Shown here one piece after another: positions 26,141-38,471 of a DNA stretch of 64,000 bases. Position numbers and translations under genes: made by a program. Source of the stretch: Adineta vaga (Eukaryota > Rotifera); NCBI GenBank assembly GCA_021613535.1, contig CP075497.1, forward strand, positions 7,874,001-7,938,000, written 5' to 3'. The first letter of the stretch is position 1, and every line of letters starts with the position of its first letter. The notes beneath the pieces are model-generated. The model searched no databases. It saw nothing but the letters and a program-made list of their open reading frames with translations, and was not told the origin of the DNA.

Positions 26141-26162
26141 ACCCTGATTACGCGCAAGAAAT

Positions 26163-26652
26163 GTAATCTGTAATCTAGATTACGGCGAAGTGAAATGATG
26201 CTGGAAAAGTGAGCGGTATATATAGGCGCTGAGGTGTAATCTAGATTACGCGCAAGAAATGTAATCTGTAATCTAGATTGCGACGAAGCGAAATGATGCT
26301 GGAAAAGTGAGCGGTATATATAGGCGCTGAGGTGTAATCTAGATTACGCGCAAGAAATGTAATCTGTAATCTAGATTGCGACGAAGCGAAATGATGCTGC
26401 AAAAGTGAGTGGTATATATAGGCGCTGAGGTGTAATCTAGATTACGCGCAATAAATGTAATCTGTAATCTAGATTGCGACGAAGTGAAATGATGCTGGAA
26501 AAGTGAGCGGTATATATAGGCGCTGAGGTGTAATCTAGATTACGCGCAATAAATGTAATCTGTAATCTAGATTACGGCGAAGTGAAATGATGCTGGAAAA
26601 GTGAGCGGTATATATAGGCGCTGAGGTGTAATCTGGATTACGCGCAATAAAT
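26163..26652 (+). repeat. Five 98-bp tandem repeats with TATA-like core, inner copy
   Basis: GTAATCTG starts at 26163, 26261, 26359, 26457, 26555 and a last partial at 26653, an exact 98-bp period. Each unit holds the 14-bp palindrome GTAATCTAGATTAC, a CGACGAAG or CGGCGAAG word, and GCGGTATATATAGGCGCTGA, which looks like a TATA box in the direction of the coiled-coil gene starting at 27559. Units differ from each other at a few positions. Function as a promoter array or as transposase-binding sites is inference. Confidence 0.85.
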
Positions 26653-27558
26653 GTAATCTGTAACCGAGAATATTGTTATCACGGTAGGTCGCACAAAAAA
26701 AACCTTTTCGGAGACGATACGTCGTAATCGTTGTAGCAGATGTTAATCTGAGAAGTTTTGTATGTCGTGTGTTTCTATGATTGCTTTGATTTAGTGAAAG
26801 ATGGAGAAGGGCAACATGAAATATGTTCATATAGGTACAGGATATGTGATTTAGTTTACGTTGAAATTTAATCGTGCCATGTAGAATATCGGGATTAACA
26901 GGAACGAACGTTTGTAGTCAGTAATACATGGTGAAAGATATGGGTATATTTGAGTGAATGAGAACACAAATGGTAGGATTATTCTGCTTTAATCGTCAAA
27001 GTATGACGAAAGAGGCTGGTACTTATTTCTTCAATGAGTTGACTATGTAATGGTATAGGTGGTTGGATGCAAACTGAAAAGTAATCGTTTCATCGAAAAG
27101 AATGAACTGAATGTAATCAATGCAATACGTATCAGTTCTTAGTGTAGTTGACTTGTTTAGTTTTGTAGTATTAAGTTAGAATTTTGTTTTTTAAATGATA
27201 GTAGGGCTTTCTGTTCTGTAAGGAGATTTAAGAAAGTTTACGAAATGTATGCATTGTAATAGACGGTCGTGATGGTGAAACTCCGCGAGGTAACGACATC
27301 TGTTGCTCCTTTATATGTACATGTATGGTATTCTTTTTTAAATTAATAAATTTCTGCAAAATTAATATTCGACTGATTCGATTTCTATTTGAATGTTCTT
27401 GAACGATTACAGTGAATTAGGAACAAAAACCTCTATTGAACTGCAAAGTCTTCATTGGTTTGTTATTCCAGATGAATAAATACACCTGGATCGCAATACA
27501 TCTTCGATTGTTTCTTTAGTTGCTGTATTTTAAAATTTTTATTTTATTTTGGTCGATA
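26653..27558 (+). other. Noncoding leader region before the coiled-coil gene, inner copy
   Basis: About 0.9 kb between the 98-bp repeats and the ATG at 27559. A minus-strand frame at 26567-26830 overlaps the repeats and has no motif. No other feature recognised. The outer equivalent is 43146-44051. Confidence 0.5.
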
Positions 27559-28504
27559 ATGGTTCGAAAGAAAAGTGTTGTGAAACGTTCAAATGATGAA
27601 AAAGAAAATGATAATCCACTTTCCGAAAATGGTAAACGTAAAACTGCTCTTTTGTTATGTACAATTAGCACTGTTTTTGTAATGGATTCTAACTATTGAA
27701 TTAATGAATTTAGATAGTCCACTTGTAGCTGGTCAAAAACGATCAATTGAATTAGTTGATACAAATACTGTTGATGATAAAGAAATTGAAATCAAGAATT
27801 TGAAAAGACGATGTGCTGATCTGGAATATCGTGTTGAAATTCTAGAAAAAACTTGTTCTGGTAAGTTTGTAAGTTTTGATCGTATTTGTATTGTATTTTT
27901 CCAGTAATTCCTCAAGATATGGTGAGTATCCAAGAATTATGTGAAGAAATATCACAAAACTCGAATAATAATAAAGATGGTATTGCAGCAGGCGGTGATA
28001 TTAGTGGTTTTATGACAGGTGATATTGATGGTATTGTTCCAATGAATGTTCAGGATGTTGTAGTCGATTATAATGATACTGTTATTCCAACAAAGAATGA
28101 TAATAATGCTACTATAACATGTTCTGATAATGATGACACAACAGGACGTGGTTTTTCAACATTTACGATTGATAATAAAATATTGACTTCGCTGAAAAAA
28201 GATAGCAAGACAACAACTGCTCGTTCAATTCTTAAATATCTGTTTCCTGATCCACAATTTAACTGTAAACTTTCTGATGTTGATAAATTAATTGTTGATG
28301 AAATCATCAGTAAGTTAATCTTTGTTTATTTCTATATTCGTTTAATTGCATTACATAGAGTACGTCGAAGAAATGCATCCCGACGATACAGCAACAACTA
28401 CAGCAAAAGTCAAACATTCGATGTCAAATTATTTTGGTTCTATTAATCACAAGAAAAAGAAAGCGTTATTTCGATTAAATAAAAATCTTAAAACAAGCAA
28501 ATAA
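27559..28504 (+). CDS. Transposon-borne coiled-coil protein with BEN-like C-terminus, inner copy
   Basis: Four exons, 27559-27631, 27714-27860, 27905-28309 and 28359-28504, join in phase 1 each time to give 256 residues. The N-terminus is basic ('MVRKKSVVKRSNDEKEND'). Residues about 45-75 form a leucine-heptad coiled coil ('IEIKNLKRRCADLEYRVEIL'). An acidic, Asn/Asp-rich middle follows. The C-terminal 85 residues ('TTARSILKYLFPD', then 'DVDKLIVDEII', then 'YVEEMHPDD') resemble the helix pattern of a BEN DNA-binding domain, which is a tentative reading. It lies downstream of the 98-bp TATA-like repeats and converges with the BEN-like gene. A nuclear DNA-binding accessory or regulator role is inferred. 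Confidence 0.65.
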
Positions 28505-29688
28505 ACGTTCTCGGAGATAAATAATAAGATTTTCTTTGTGTTTTATATGTGAAACACGCTTTCGCCTTCTTTTGGTTTGTTTTCTTTACACAACTGTTTG
28601 TTTTTTTTTGTTGTTGAAATTCATTCGAAGAATGATTACAATATGAATTATTCTTCCATTTATATCTGTCGATTTTCTCATTATTGATCTTTTTTTCTCA
28701 TTTATGTTTATATTTAAACTCGTTATCAATGAGAGCGCCTCATTGTCGTCTTTTATTTGATTTATTCGAAAATGTCACTATACCAGAAGTACTAGTTTTA
28801 TGAAAAAAGCATTAGAAGTTTTGAATAAAGACTTTTAAAATTAATTGAACGTTTTTTATTTTCATAAACTTAATTGTTTGATCAATATCGAAAGAAACCT
28901 CGTTTCAATATATTCTTTTTGAATACCTCCTATTAAATATTATGAAATATGAGATAGAAATGCAATCTCCAAGAATTACACATGATGAAAGCGTTATACA
29001 AATTTGATTTGATGGAATAGATTCAAGTATTGATCCATTATCATGTTATCTATTAAATCATTTATCCTTAATCAGATACGTCTTTTAAACATAAAGTTGA
29101 TAAGAAATTCAGTTGAAAACACGAACAAGAAAGCATCAAAAACGGAAACGTGAAAGAACATGTTTTGATTAATAAAACTGATACTTATCTTGATGTAAAT
29201 TGTCGCTTTACAGTGAACAAAACAGCATTCTTTCATTATCATTTTCAGACTAACTTTTTATTCATTGAGTCGAAAATATATTGTTTAATAATTAGAATTA
29301 AAAATAAATGAATGATTCATTAGAAAAAATCTTATTTCTTCGAAATGATTTAGATTTTACTATTTCTTTCCCAATAGAATTTGATTACCGTGCATCATTT
29401 AAAGGCTGATGCTAGAAATTTTCTTGATGGTCTTGAACAATCAAATAATTACTTAATATTCCGTTGATTCATAATCAATTCCTAAATAATTATTGCGATT
29501 TCTTCTCAACTAAAATAATCAAATAAGTTTTTTATTTAAACGAAAAAAGGAGAAAAAGAAAACGAAATTGTATTCGATACATTTAAACAATGCTTGCAAT
29601 AAAACAAGCTAATCTTCTTCGTTTTATGCAAGAAAGGTTATGAAGAAGATCCAAATTAGCTCAATATGTATCAAATACAAGAACAGAA
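28505..29688. other. Tail-to-tail spacer between the two cargo genes, inner copy
   Basis: About 1.2 kb AT-rich spacer where the two accessory genes converge. It includes the T run of nine at 28601-28609, the only inter-copy difference found. Outer equivalent 41018-42199. No further feature seen. Confidence 0.55.
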
Positions 29689-32234
29689 TTAGTCATTGCA
29701 TAGATTCCGTTCCTCATTGTCCATAGATTGTCGCTTTAAAGCTTTTCCTTGTCTTTTGCGTTCATCGACAAGGAAATCACACATTTTTGGTCGTACTAAC
29801 TTTGCATAACAGTTATCATAATATAATGAAGATATTTTGTATTTCACTCGAATCGATTCTAAAGAAAAAATATTTATTTTAATTAAAAAATATACATATT
29901 TGGACACTAATTCCTTGAGGAAGAAATAAAAAAGTTATATTATCATCAAAATACCAAAAGAAACTATATCAGCTTGAATTAAATATTTAAAAAAATGAAC
30001 CTGTCACAAGAGTCTTCCTATATAAAACAAAGTGATCAAAAATTAGATCGACATTCATTTTCACTGATTGCAAGCAAATCAATCTATTCAAAGAAGTTCT
30101 CTGTCGAAATCAATATATAATTCATTCTTAGAATTAGACATATAATTGCTTTCATAAATGTTTGTTTGAAAAACATAGTTTTATTTTCATAATTAAAGAT
30201 TAATACTAAATTAAACAACTGTTTTAAATGTAATCCATTCTAATTACAGCTATGGAAAATCACGATGTTTTCTATTAATTGACTTAGAGATATGTAGATT
30301 TTTCGACATTTCGTTAATAGACAAATAGCAAATACAACAGCAACTCATCTCTCGGTATATCATTCTAGTTGGATATCAGATGATTATCTGCTATAGAAAT
30401 AATCGAAAATATGACATATATTTATTGATACAATCAAAAATCGATCTTGCATTCAATTAAAGATACCTACCGTGAAACAGATGAAAACGTACGGGATCTA
30501 AAGATGGTCGTGCTAGATGACTCCGGGCTGGAGGTAAAATAGAACTACCTAGTTCTTCTGATGTATATAATGTTTTTAAAATTTTTCGTCCGAAATCAAA
30601 TATATCTCTTGCACGAATTTCTAGAAGGTTTTTGTTATCATACATCTTTAAGAAAAAGCATATACTCTATGTAATCAATGGAGCAAATTTGATAATACAT
30701 ACGACTTCTTTAGGAAAAATTTCATCTTTCTCTCGATATGAATCCAAGTTCTGATGAACCTAGAATTTAAAAATAAAAGAATATATCGAATCCAACAACC
30801 ACATATTTGCATATCATTACAGCATGTGGAATCATTTGATTCAATTTCCTAGAGAAACTTGAAAATTTCTTTTCGAGTTGTTGTAAAATTGTGTGATGCA
30901 TATCATCAATTGTTTGATAAACTACCTGAGCTACAAATATATTATGTTTATATTTAAATAATTATAAATGAATTCACATCATTTAAAATCACTTAGATTG
31001 AGAATTTCTTTGGAATCGTTATACATACCTTCGACACTTTCATTTTCTTTATTATTTCCATTACTCATAGTAGTATCTAAAAAGCAATAAGAATAAAATA
31101 TGAACGGATACAATTACATGAGAAATATACGTTGCATTGTTAAAAGATTCACAGCAGATCGACGAATTTCTAAATAAAATAAGTTATATGTTTGATTTCT
31201 TCTTTTAAAGTTTACTAGTACTATATTTACTTTTACTGATTGATAAATCTTTTCGTGTTGTGACATCAGGATAATCGACGTTTTCTAAAATATAAAAGTG
31301 GATGAATACTTGTTTAATATTTAGCCTTGTTTGTAGCTTCTATCAAAATGCTTTCTCAATTGAAAATTTATCTGCTCGTCTGAAAGATTCTAAGATGAAA
31401 ATGGTTCTATAGCATAAATCAATATGAAATGAAAAGGATTATTTCTATACGTTTACCGTCGTTATTCTCAGATGAACACGAAGACAATTTTCTTTTTTTT
31501 GTTGACAGTGATTGCTCTGCAGAAAAAAAATAGAAAAGGCAAATATTATAATTTGTTTCTACGAAAAAAGAAGAATACTCGGTATCTTATACTGAACATT
31601 ATTGTCATTGTTTCTATCATCACCTTGCACATCATCAGTTTCTTCTAGAATATTTAGCGCAAACATTAGATCATGATAAAAAGAAGCAATCAAAATGCTC
31701 GTCATATCGTCAAGCAGAATGATATGAGATAGTATTTACCTTCTTGATCATCATCATCATCATCAGTAGCATTCATCTGTCCCAATTGCAATTGCTCATA
31801 CATTATATTACATTGACTGTATGAACCTATAGAATCAAAACAAAAAGAACATGTATGCGACATGTAATGTATATATGTAGTTCGAGAAATTATCTGAATA
31901 TTATCTTCTCTAACAGGAATTTGATACATTTCTGAGAATTGTATGATATTTAATACTATGTTATTAGTGAACTTTCTCATTGTAATTTACTATTCTGTTA
32001 AATGAGAATATATATATATATCATACCTTTCGCTTCAATTGTTGCACAACGAGAATTCTGACCTTTTCCCACATTTGCTTTATCTTCAATTATCGATCTG
32101 ATACTTGATCGTTTTACTATAAGTAATTCATCATTATCATCAAAACGAAGTAAATAATTTTCTTGACTATATAGATTTGGTTGTGATGGTGAAAACTTTT
32201 TCGGTGCATTTGTTTTTCGTGGAGATCGAATCAT
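29689..32234 (-). CDS. Transposon-borne 12-exon gene with BEN-like C-terminal domain, inner copy
   Basis: Twelve short exons join with consistent phases into roughly 360 residues. The N-terminus 'YLLRFDDNDELLIVKRSSIR' looks like the small beta-rich module that precedes BEN domains in other animal proteins. A poly-Asp tract ('TDDDDDDQEE'), a nuclear-signal-like 'STKKRKLSS' and a helical 'LQQLEKKFSSFSRKLNQM' follow. The last two exons read 'ARDIFDFGRKILKTLYTSEE' and 'LARPSLDPVRFHLFH', which fits the BEN pattern (helix, 'LF..eEL..S', 'LDp.k'). BEN domains bind DNA and recruit chromatin repressors in known cases; in this element the role is unknown. Same orientation as, and starting 460 bp after, the transposase. 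Confidence 0.68.
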
Positions 32235-32696
32235 TCTTTATTATATAAAAGTAAAATCTAAAACAAAGGATTTAGGTAAAAAGTATAATGGAATCAAATC
32301 TTAAATAGTATTATCTTATGCTCTGTACTATGCAATTCAAATCATTATATACAATAGATAATACATATTAATACAATATTCTACTACCATAATGTTACAT
32401 TATACTATACATTAGATTACTAGAAGTTGAACATACTTTAAATATCTGAACAAAAGCTTCGAATCTTTTCTTTTTGTGTAATGAAACATGATTTCTGTAC
32501 TTAACATAGTTTAATGGGAAATAATTTCTAATTCAAAAACTCGCAATTGATCTATTTCGATGGTTACTTTCTAGGAATCATATGTATAACAGGATCATTT
32601 CTTTACATAATTGATTGGATTAAGAGAAAAGAGTTGTCTAAAAATGTATTTCTTTAATACATGTAATATAAAAATCGATACTAAAAGACAATACTT

Positions 32697-35600
32697 TTAA
32701 TCGTGTTCATGATATGCAGATACTTCCGTTACAATTAATTGCTGTTGAAACTCAAATGTAATGCAATGCTTGATAACATTATCAATATTAACAACGTCAA
32801 ATAAATCAGATGGTTGTTTGGATAAAAGACTAAAGAAACTATCTAATGGTTTTTCTAGTAAAGAAAAATATGATGATGATTTGAAAAAACAGCTGAAGTT
32901 GTTATTTTGAATATGACGTTGAATAACAGCATAATTCGTGGTAAGAAATGAGAAAAATAATATAATTTTTCCAAAATATTTAGTATCATTTGATGATTCA
33001 TAATAAGATATGAAATAACTATTGGATTTTCCTCTTTTGTTATAAATTAACGAATGAAACATATGATTACGTATAAGACATCGCCTATAAATCGAAATGC
33101 AATTTAGACGATTTGAACACGTGCATAATTTGTCATGATACTGTATGATAATAGGATAATCATGAAGATTGATATCAACTTTAACGTCTGTTGGTTTTGA
33201 AATTGTTTCAAGTTGTGTATGAAAAGTATGTGAGTGTAAATGAAAATCTATATTATAGTAATGTACTATCAAATCAGAATAATAGGTGGAGCCATGTACG
33301 TTTTTGCTTATGTGACCAATAAGATCTTCTTGATGGAAACATCCAATATTTCCCAAAGAACCATAATTTAGATATTGTGTATCGAAATGGCGATGCATAT
33401 GTAAAACGTAATTTTGAATATTTTCATAAAATATTTTGTGGTCCTCGTAATATTTATTGAATAATTTACTAGCAATTCCTTGTGTTGCATCACCAAACAC
33501 AGAAGGCTGTGAATGATACAATCTGATCGAACAAATAAACAGAGCGAAATGAGATAGTTGTCGAATATTAATAAACTCTAACGATAATGGTAAAAATCCA
33601 TAAAACAGAATATTTCGTAATTCTACTGCTTTTATGAATGAAAACTCCTTGAAAGGTTTCATCTTTCGATGAAAAAAATGTGGAAATACTTGATACTTCA
33701 ATCTGTTATCGAATCGTTCACGTTCTTTTGGTTTAAATTGTTTATAAAGTTCAGCGAAAACAGTTTTCGCATGACGTAACAAAGTCACATGTTGGTAATC
33801 GATTAAAATGGCATGTGGTAATGGAGCATCAAGTATATCTTGTAGAATCGAAATACCTAAAATTACAAATATTGTATGATTTAAATAGAAAAGTTGAATC
33901 TATCTTTCTTGAAAAATCTTCTTTGAATATTTTTAATATTTATTAGTTTAAAAATTATTGTTAAAAGCTGTTGTAATTCTAATCTACTTAAGCAAATTCT
34001 ACAGAAATAATATGTAATTACATTGGAAATCTTTGTATTTTTACATAACAATTTATTTCTTTATTCAAATATTTTTATAAACTTATGAGAATCATATGCT
34101 ACAAAGAATATCTCGGTAAGTACATTATTTTAAAAGTATTGTAACAATAATTCACCTTTATGTCCACAAACTTTTTCTTTTAATCTTTCAGCTTGTTCTG
34201 ACTGTTTGTAATATTTTTCGGGAAAACGAAGAAGTACTTTTTTTTCGTAAAAGTATTGTCTTTTCTTTTCAACATTGACACCACGCGTATAGCAAAAATT
34301 ACAACAGTAATAGCCACCGTGTCCATTAAATTCAAGAATTTTACTTAATGCTGGTGAATCACCAGTGATTGATAGGAATTTTATATTAATACGCTGTGTT
34401 TCATTGATTATTATTCCTAAAACAAATAAAATATATACACTATTCGTTCTATCTTATCGAAACTGATGATAATTGCGTTAATATAAAAAATAAGCTGAAT
34501 TTAATTGTATTTGGTAGAGAATAAACTAATATAATATAAACATGTACGAAAATAACTACAGATAAAAAGATTCTTTCGAAAAATCAGAACTCAGTACTCA
34601 TCTGAAATTATATTAACTGTTCTATATTGATTTATAATTTTTATTTTCATAATTCTGTTAGCATAAGATAATCAACTTTCCTGTCTTAATAACGGCAAAA
34701 GTTTATATTTTTCTAATATAAATCATATTGTTCATCATAGATTAAACATTCTTTCTCTTCTTCCTGATGTACTCGATAGTTTTTACGATCAATACATACA
34801 TATGTTGAAAAACAAAACGAGAAATAGATTGTTTTCATTGGTAAGACGTATTGTTAGATATTAATCGATGGTTAAAATTCTGAATTACATAAAAAACATT
34901 TTTCCTTACTTCTTTTATCAAAAAAACTCACTAATCCAACTGAATAGGAAAAGATCTATTTTAATCATATCTAACCTTTCGTTTTTATGACTTTGATCAC
35001 GTTCATACAATTTCGTAACCAAATTTTCGCATCAGGTTCTTTATAGCTAAACCAAAAAGAGAAAAGAACATTGTTATAACGACGACTACGTAATTGAGGC
35101 TTTAATTCGATTATTGAACCGGAAAACAACCACATCTTCATATTTGATGATTTGGATAAACTAATACCATCAAGATGTAGCAAAAATGTAATAAAATTAT
35201 CATGTACATTATATTTCAGTAATTCTTGATAAAGATAATTAAATCCTATATCATTACTTCCATCTGTATCATTCATCAAACGAAGTTGATTTCGATATTC
35301 ATCGATTTCAACTTTCAATCGTATATAAATATTCTTGATATATTCTTCAATATCTATATCATATATGAAAGCAAAATTTCTAAAATCATTCGATGAACAT
35401 TTCAAACAAGATCTTGTCGTAAGTGGTACATAACTATTACATTTTGTACATAACATACGTTTCTTGAAAGTATTGCTTTCTATTTCTAATTGTTGTAAAA
35501 GATTTTCCATTTTCTTCGGTACATTATTTGGCGATGGAAGTATTGAACTAATAAATGATAATAAATGATTTGCTTGCAACTTACATGTGTGAGAATTTCT

Positions 35601-36035
35601 TAAGAAAATCAGTAATTTCAAACAAAATTCTTTGGTCGAAACGCTTGTGTAATAATGTAATAAATTTTCAGGAGTAATCTCAAATTCATCAAACCATAAT
35701 GAACTATTAATACTTAATGAATCATGAATAATCGGATTATTATCTATCTCGATAACTTCTAAACGATTTTTATTGTCAAAATTCTCTTGATATTTCAAAC
35801 TATTGTCGTTCATCTGTCTTTCCAAGAAACTATTGTTTTCGTCATTTAGTGTGAGTTTTGATGTAAAATCAATTTGAGATGGAAGTAAAGAAATAGCATC
35901 AGATGATTCATTTTCATTTGGTACTTCTTCACAATAAAATTTTCGTTTTTTTTTCTTTTTTTCATAATATTCCATTGATCTTTTAAAGTTTCTTTTTTCG
36001 ACAAATTCAAGTTGTTGCCCAAGATCAAAATCCAT
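32697..36035 (-). CDS. CACTA/EnSpm-like transposase, intact, inner copy
   Basis: Exons 36035-34976, 34416-34156 and 33856-32697 join in phase (1 then 1) to give 826 residues. Residues about 190-220 carry a zinc-binding-like 'CTKCNSYVPLTTRSCLKC'. The core shows three blocks typical of this transposase class: 'LHLDGISLSKSSNMKMWLFS' with a candidate first Asp, 'FLSITGDSPALSKILEFNG' followed by 'CCNFCYTRG' with a candidate second Asp, and 'LIDYQHVTLLRHAK' then 'GCFHQEDLIGHISKNVHGS' in the region that usually supplies the last acidic residue. The gene therefore appears catalytically complete, whereas its outer copy is broken. Excision and integration of both copies could depend on it. Start chosen at 'MDFDLGQQ'; a longer frame begins at 36146. 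Confidence 0.8.
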
Positions 36036-37489
36036 ATTCAACCTAATGATAAAATCTTTGAATAAAAACAAAAATTGAAACGTTAAAACTATTTCTTTCA
36101 CTAGTAATATGTTTACATTCAGATATCTAAAATAAATGAAAATCAAAAGAAAGCATTTAACATTGTAATAGGGATCTATATCTTGTTATTATTATAGAAA
36201 CATAAGCAAGATATTCAAATTTTATAGAAAGTACATCTTACAATGAATATACGATGTATAGATGTCACCAGATAAAAGCAGCTAACTTGCAATATAGCTG
36301 TTCGGAACATGATTTTTTAATATTGACTTTTTAACAGACATCTTCTCAGAATTTAATGACAAAATACAGTTGATTGTGATCCATTACATAATATTAAATG
36401 AATAATATACAAAATTTATACCATGGACATTATAACCAGCAAAAATAAAGTCAGATATTTACTGAAATGTGACCAATATAGATATTGATTAGATTTTCTT
36501 TAAGCAAAGATCAATGCACCATTCATCATAGTCGTTTACAAGTAGTTTTTACGAAAAAATTACTTTAGAATCGACTATATGATCAAAGATTTATTTGGAA
36601 CTATCTGTAGTTAATTCAAAAAAATATCGTTATAGTCTGATATCTGTCCAATAGCTTAAGATCACAGAGAGAGTTCACGTTGTTTGTATTAGATTTTACT
36701 CAATATTCGACGATTATCAATAATATTCAATCAAGATCCACTCTCAATAATAAGTTATAAATAAATAATCTTTGTTTATCCTTTCTGTATGACCACTATG
36801 TTAAAGCATAGTAACTGAGGTGATACGAATTTCAATCGATCTCCACTAATAGAGATTAGGTTATATTGTGTTGATCAAAACTCAATACAGACGGTTAAAC
36901 AGCACTAGCATTTAATAAGAAAGATAAGATATCCTGAAGAATCCAAAGTAAATACTAGAATATTGGATTTTCAAAAATTCAAAATTTTATAAGATTCATT
37001 AGATATCCCTAGATATCAAGATTTAATTACAACTTGAATATTACTGATTTTATCACGATTTCGGATACCTTTTCGTAGTTTCTATCCAATTTCAGCTGTT
37101 TTTAATCATTGGTTTTCTATCTCTTTTTAAAAGTGAAAAATCACAATCTGAAATCATTTCTAATAATTTCTCTTCCAGAAATTATTTTCTTCTTCTGCGT
37201 CAACGTATAATAGTATAATCAATACCAAAAACAACCTGCCATCCCTCTGATATATTGTTTAACACTCAAGCAATTCTTTTCTCGGTATATGATGACTACT
37301 TGTAATTACCAACATTTCAGAATTATTCTTGTATTTGGCATACATATAACCATAATCACTATCAAGTTCGATTTCGCTTGACAAACCATATCGTATTAAG
37401 TTGCAAATGTAATTAGGCATTATTATTTATTTCACTAAGGTTTAACCATTATGCTAAATGACGTCTGTAACTTTCCGATTGTTTCCAAC
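36036..37489 (-). other. Noncoding 5' region of the transposase, inner copy
   Basis: Mirror of 19591-21044; no supported frame. Probable promoter and leader of the only intact transposase gene in the window. Confidence 0.5.
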
Positions 37490-37891
37490 ATTTACCTGTG
37501 ATAAGTTCTTGTCGGATCTATATTGTCGGACAGCGTTAAAATCCGATCGAAGGAACTCCTGTGTTCCTGTAGAATCCGACAAGTTCTGATAGCAGTAACT
37601 GAACGGATTTTCTCGGAATTCGGTGTCATGTGAAACTGTAAATTCCGATAATTTCTTGACACCGGATTACATCGGATCTGATCAGAAACAGTCGAATATG
37701 GGAATCGGATCTGATCGGTTCCGAATTTATGTATCTTGTCGGAAAGTGTCGGATCCGATAAGCGGATACCAAGGGAAGTTGATGGATTGCATCGGAATCC
37801 GTTGACAAGTGGCCGACCGGATCCGATCATCCGTTTGACAACGGATTTGAAAGGTGTCCGGCAGGATCCGATGGACACGTTTTGACCTGGG
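37490..37891 (-). repeat. Terminus and TCGGATCC-type subterminal repeats, inner copy, transposase end
   Basis: Mirror image of 19189-19590 (coordinate sum 57080), ending ACCTGGG. The same TCGGATCC/ATCCGAC words are visible throughout. Confidence 0.75.
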
Positions 37892-37893
37892 AC
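37892..37893. repeat. Right target-site duplicate of the inner transposon (AC)
   Basis: Second AC of the pair; the outer transposase sequence resumes at 37894 with CATCTG. Confidence 0.85.
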
Positions 37894-38009
37894 CATCTGA
37901 TTTATTTGACGTTGTTAATATTGATAATGTTATCAAGCATTGCATTACATTTGAGTTTCAACAGCAATTAATTGTAACGGAAGTATCTGCATATCATGAA
38001 CACGATTAA
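37894..38009 (+). pseudogene. Transposase gene of the outer copy, 3' remnant
   Basis: Begins CATCTGATTT directly after the AC duplicate and continues the outer transposase frame ('DLFDVVNIDNVIKHC...') to a TAA at 38007-38009. It is separated from its 5' part by 13.6 kb of inner element. The same segment in the inner copy is at 32697-32812. Confidence 0.85.
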
Positions 38010-38471
38010 AAGTATTGTCTTTTAGTATCGATTTTTATATTACATGTATTAAAGAAATACATTTTTAGACAACTCTTTTCTCTTAATCCAATCAATTATG
38101 TAAAGAAATGATCCTGTTATACATATGATTCCTAGAAAGTAACCATCGAAATAGATCAATTGCGAGTTTTTGAATTAGAAATTATTTCCCATTAAACTAT
38201 GTTAAGTACAGAAATCATGTTTCATTACACAAAAAGAAAAGATTCGAAGCTTTTGTTCAGATATTTAAAGTATGTTCAACTTCTAGTAATCTAATGTATA
38301 GTATAATGTAACATTATGGTAGTAGAATATTGTATTAATATGTATTATCTATTGTATATAATGATTTGAATTGCATAGTACAGAGCATAAGATAATACTA
38401 TTTAAGATTTGATTCCATTATACTTTTTACCTAAATCCTTTGTTTTAGATTTTACTTTTATATAATAAAGA

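Larger units (their letters stand above)
24268..37891 (-). mobile_element. Inner, complete copy of the same transposon, inverted inside the outer copy
   Basis: The inner copy runs 24268-37891 (13,624 bp) in the orientation opposite to the outer one, with CCCAGGT at its left and ACCTGGG at its right edge. The bases AC flank it on both sides (24266-24267, 37892-37893). The uninterrupted target 'CAAACAACCATCTG' is preserved inside this same copy (near 32813, minus strand), which proves the outer copy was split by insertion. Mirror coordinates are constant: x+y=57080 for the A block and x+y=70704 then 70706 for the B block. The 2-base shift is a T run of nine at 28601-28609 against seven in the outer copy. 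All three genes look intact here. Confidence 0.9.

Noticed and set aside
26567-26830. 87-codon minus-strand frame, mirrored at 43874-44137
   Set aside because: Overlaps the 98-bp repeat and shows no domain; its presence in both copies only reflects copy identity.
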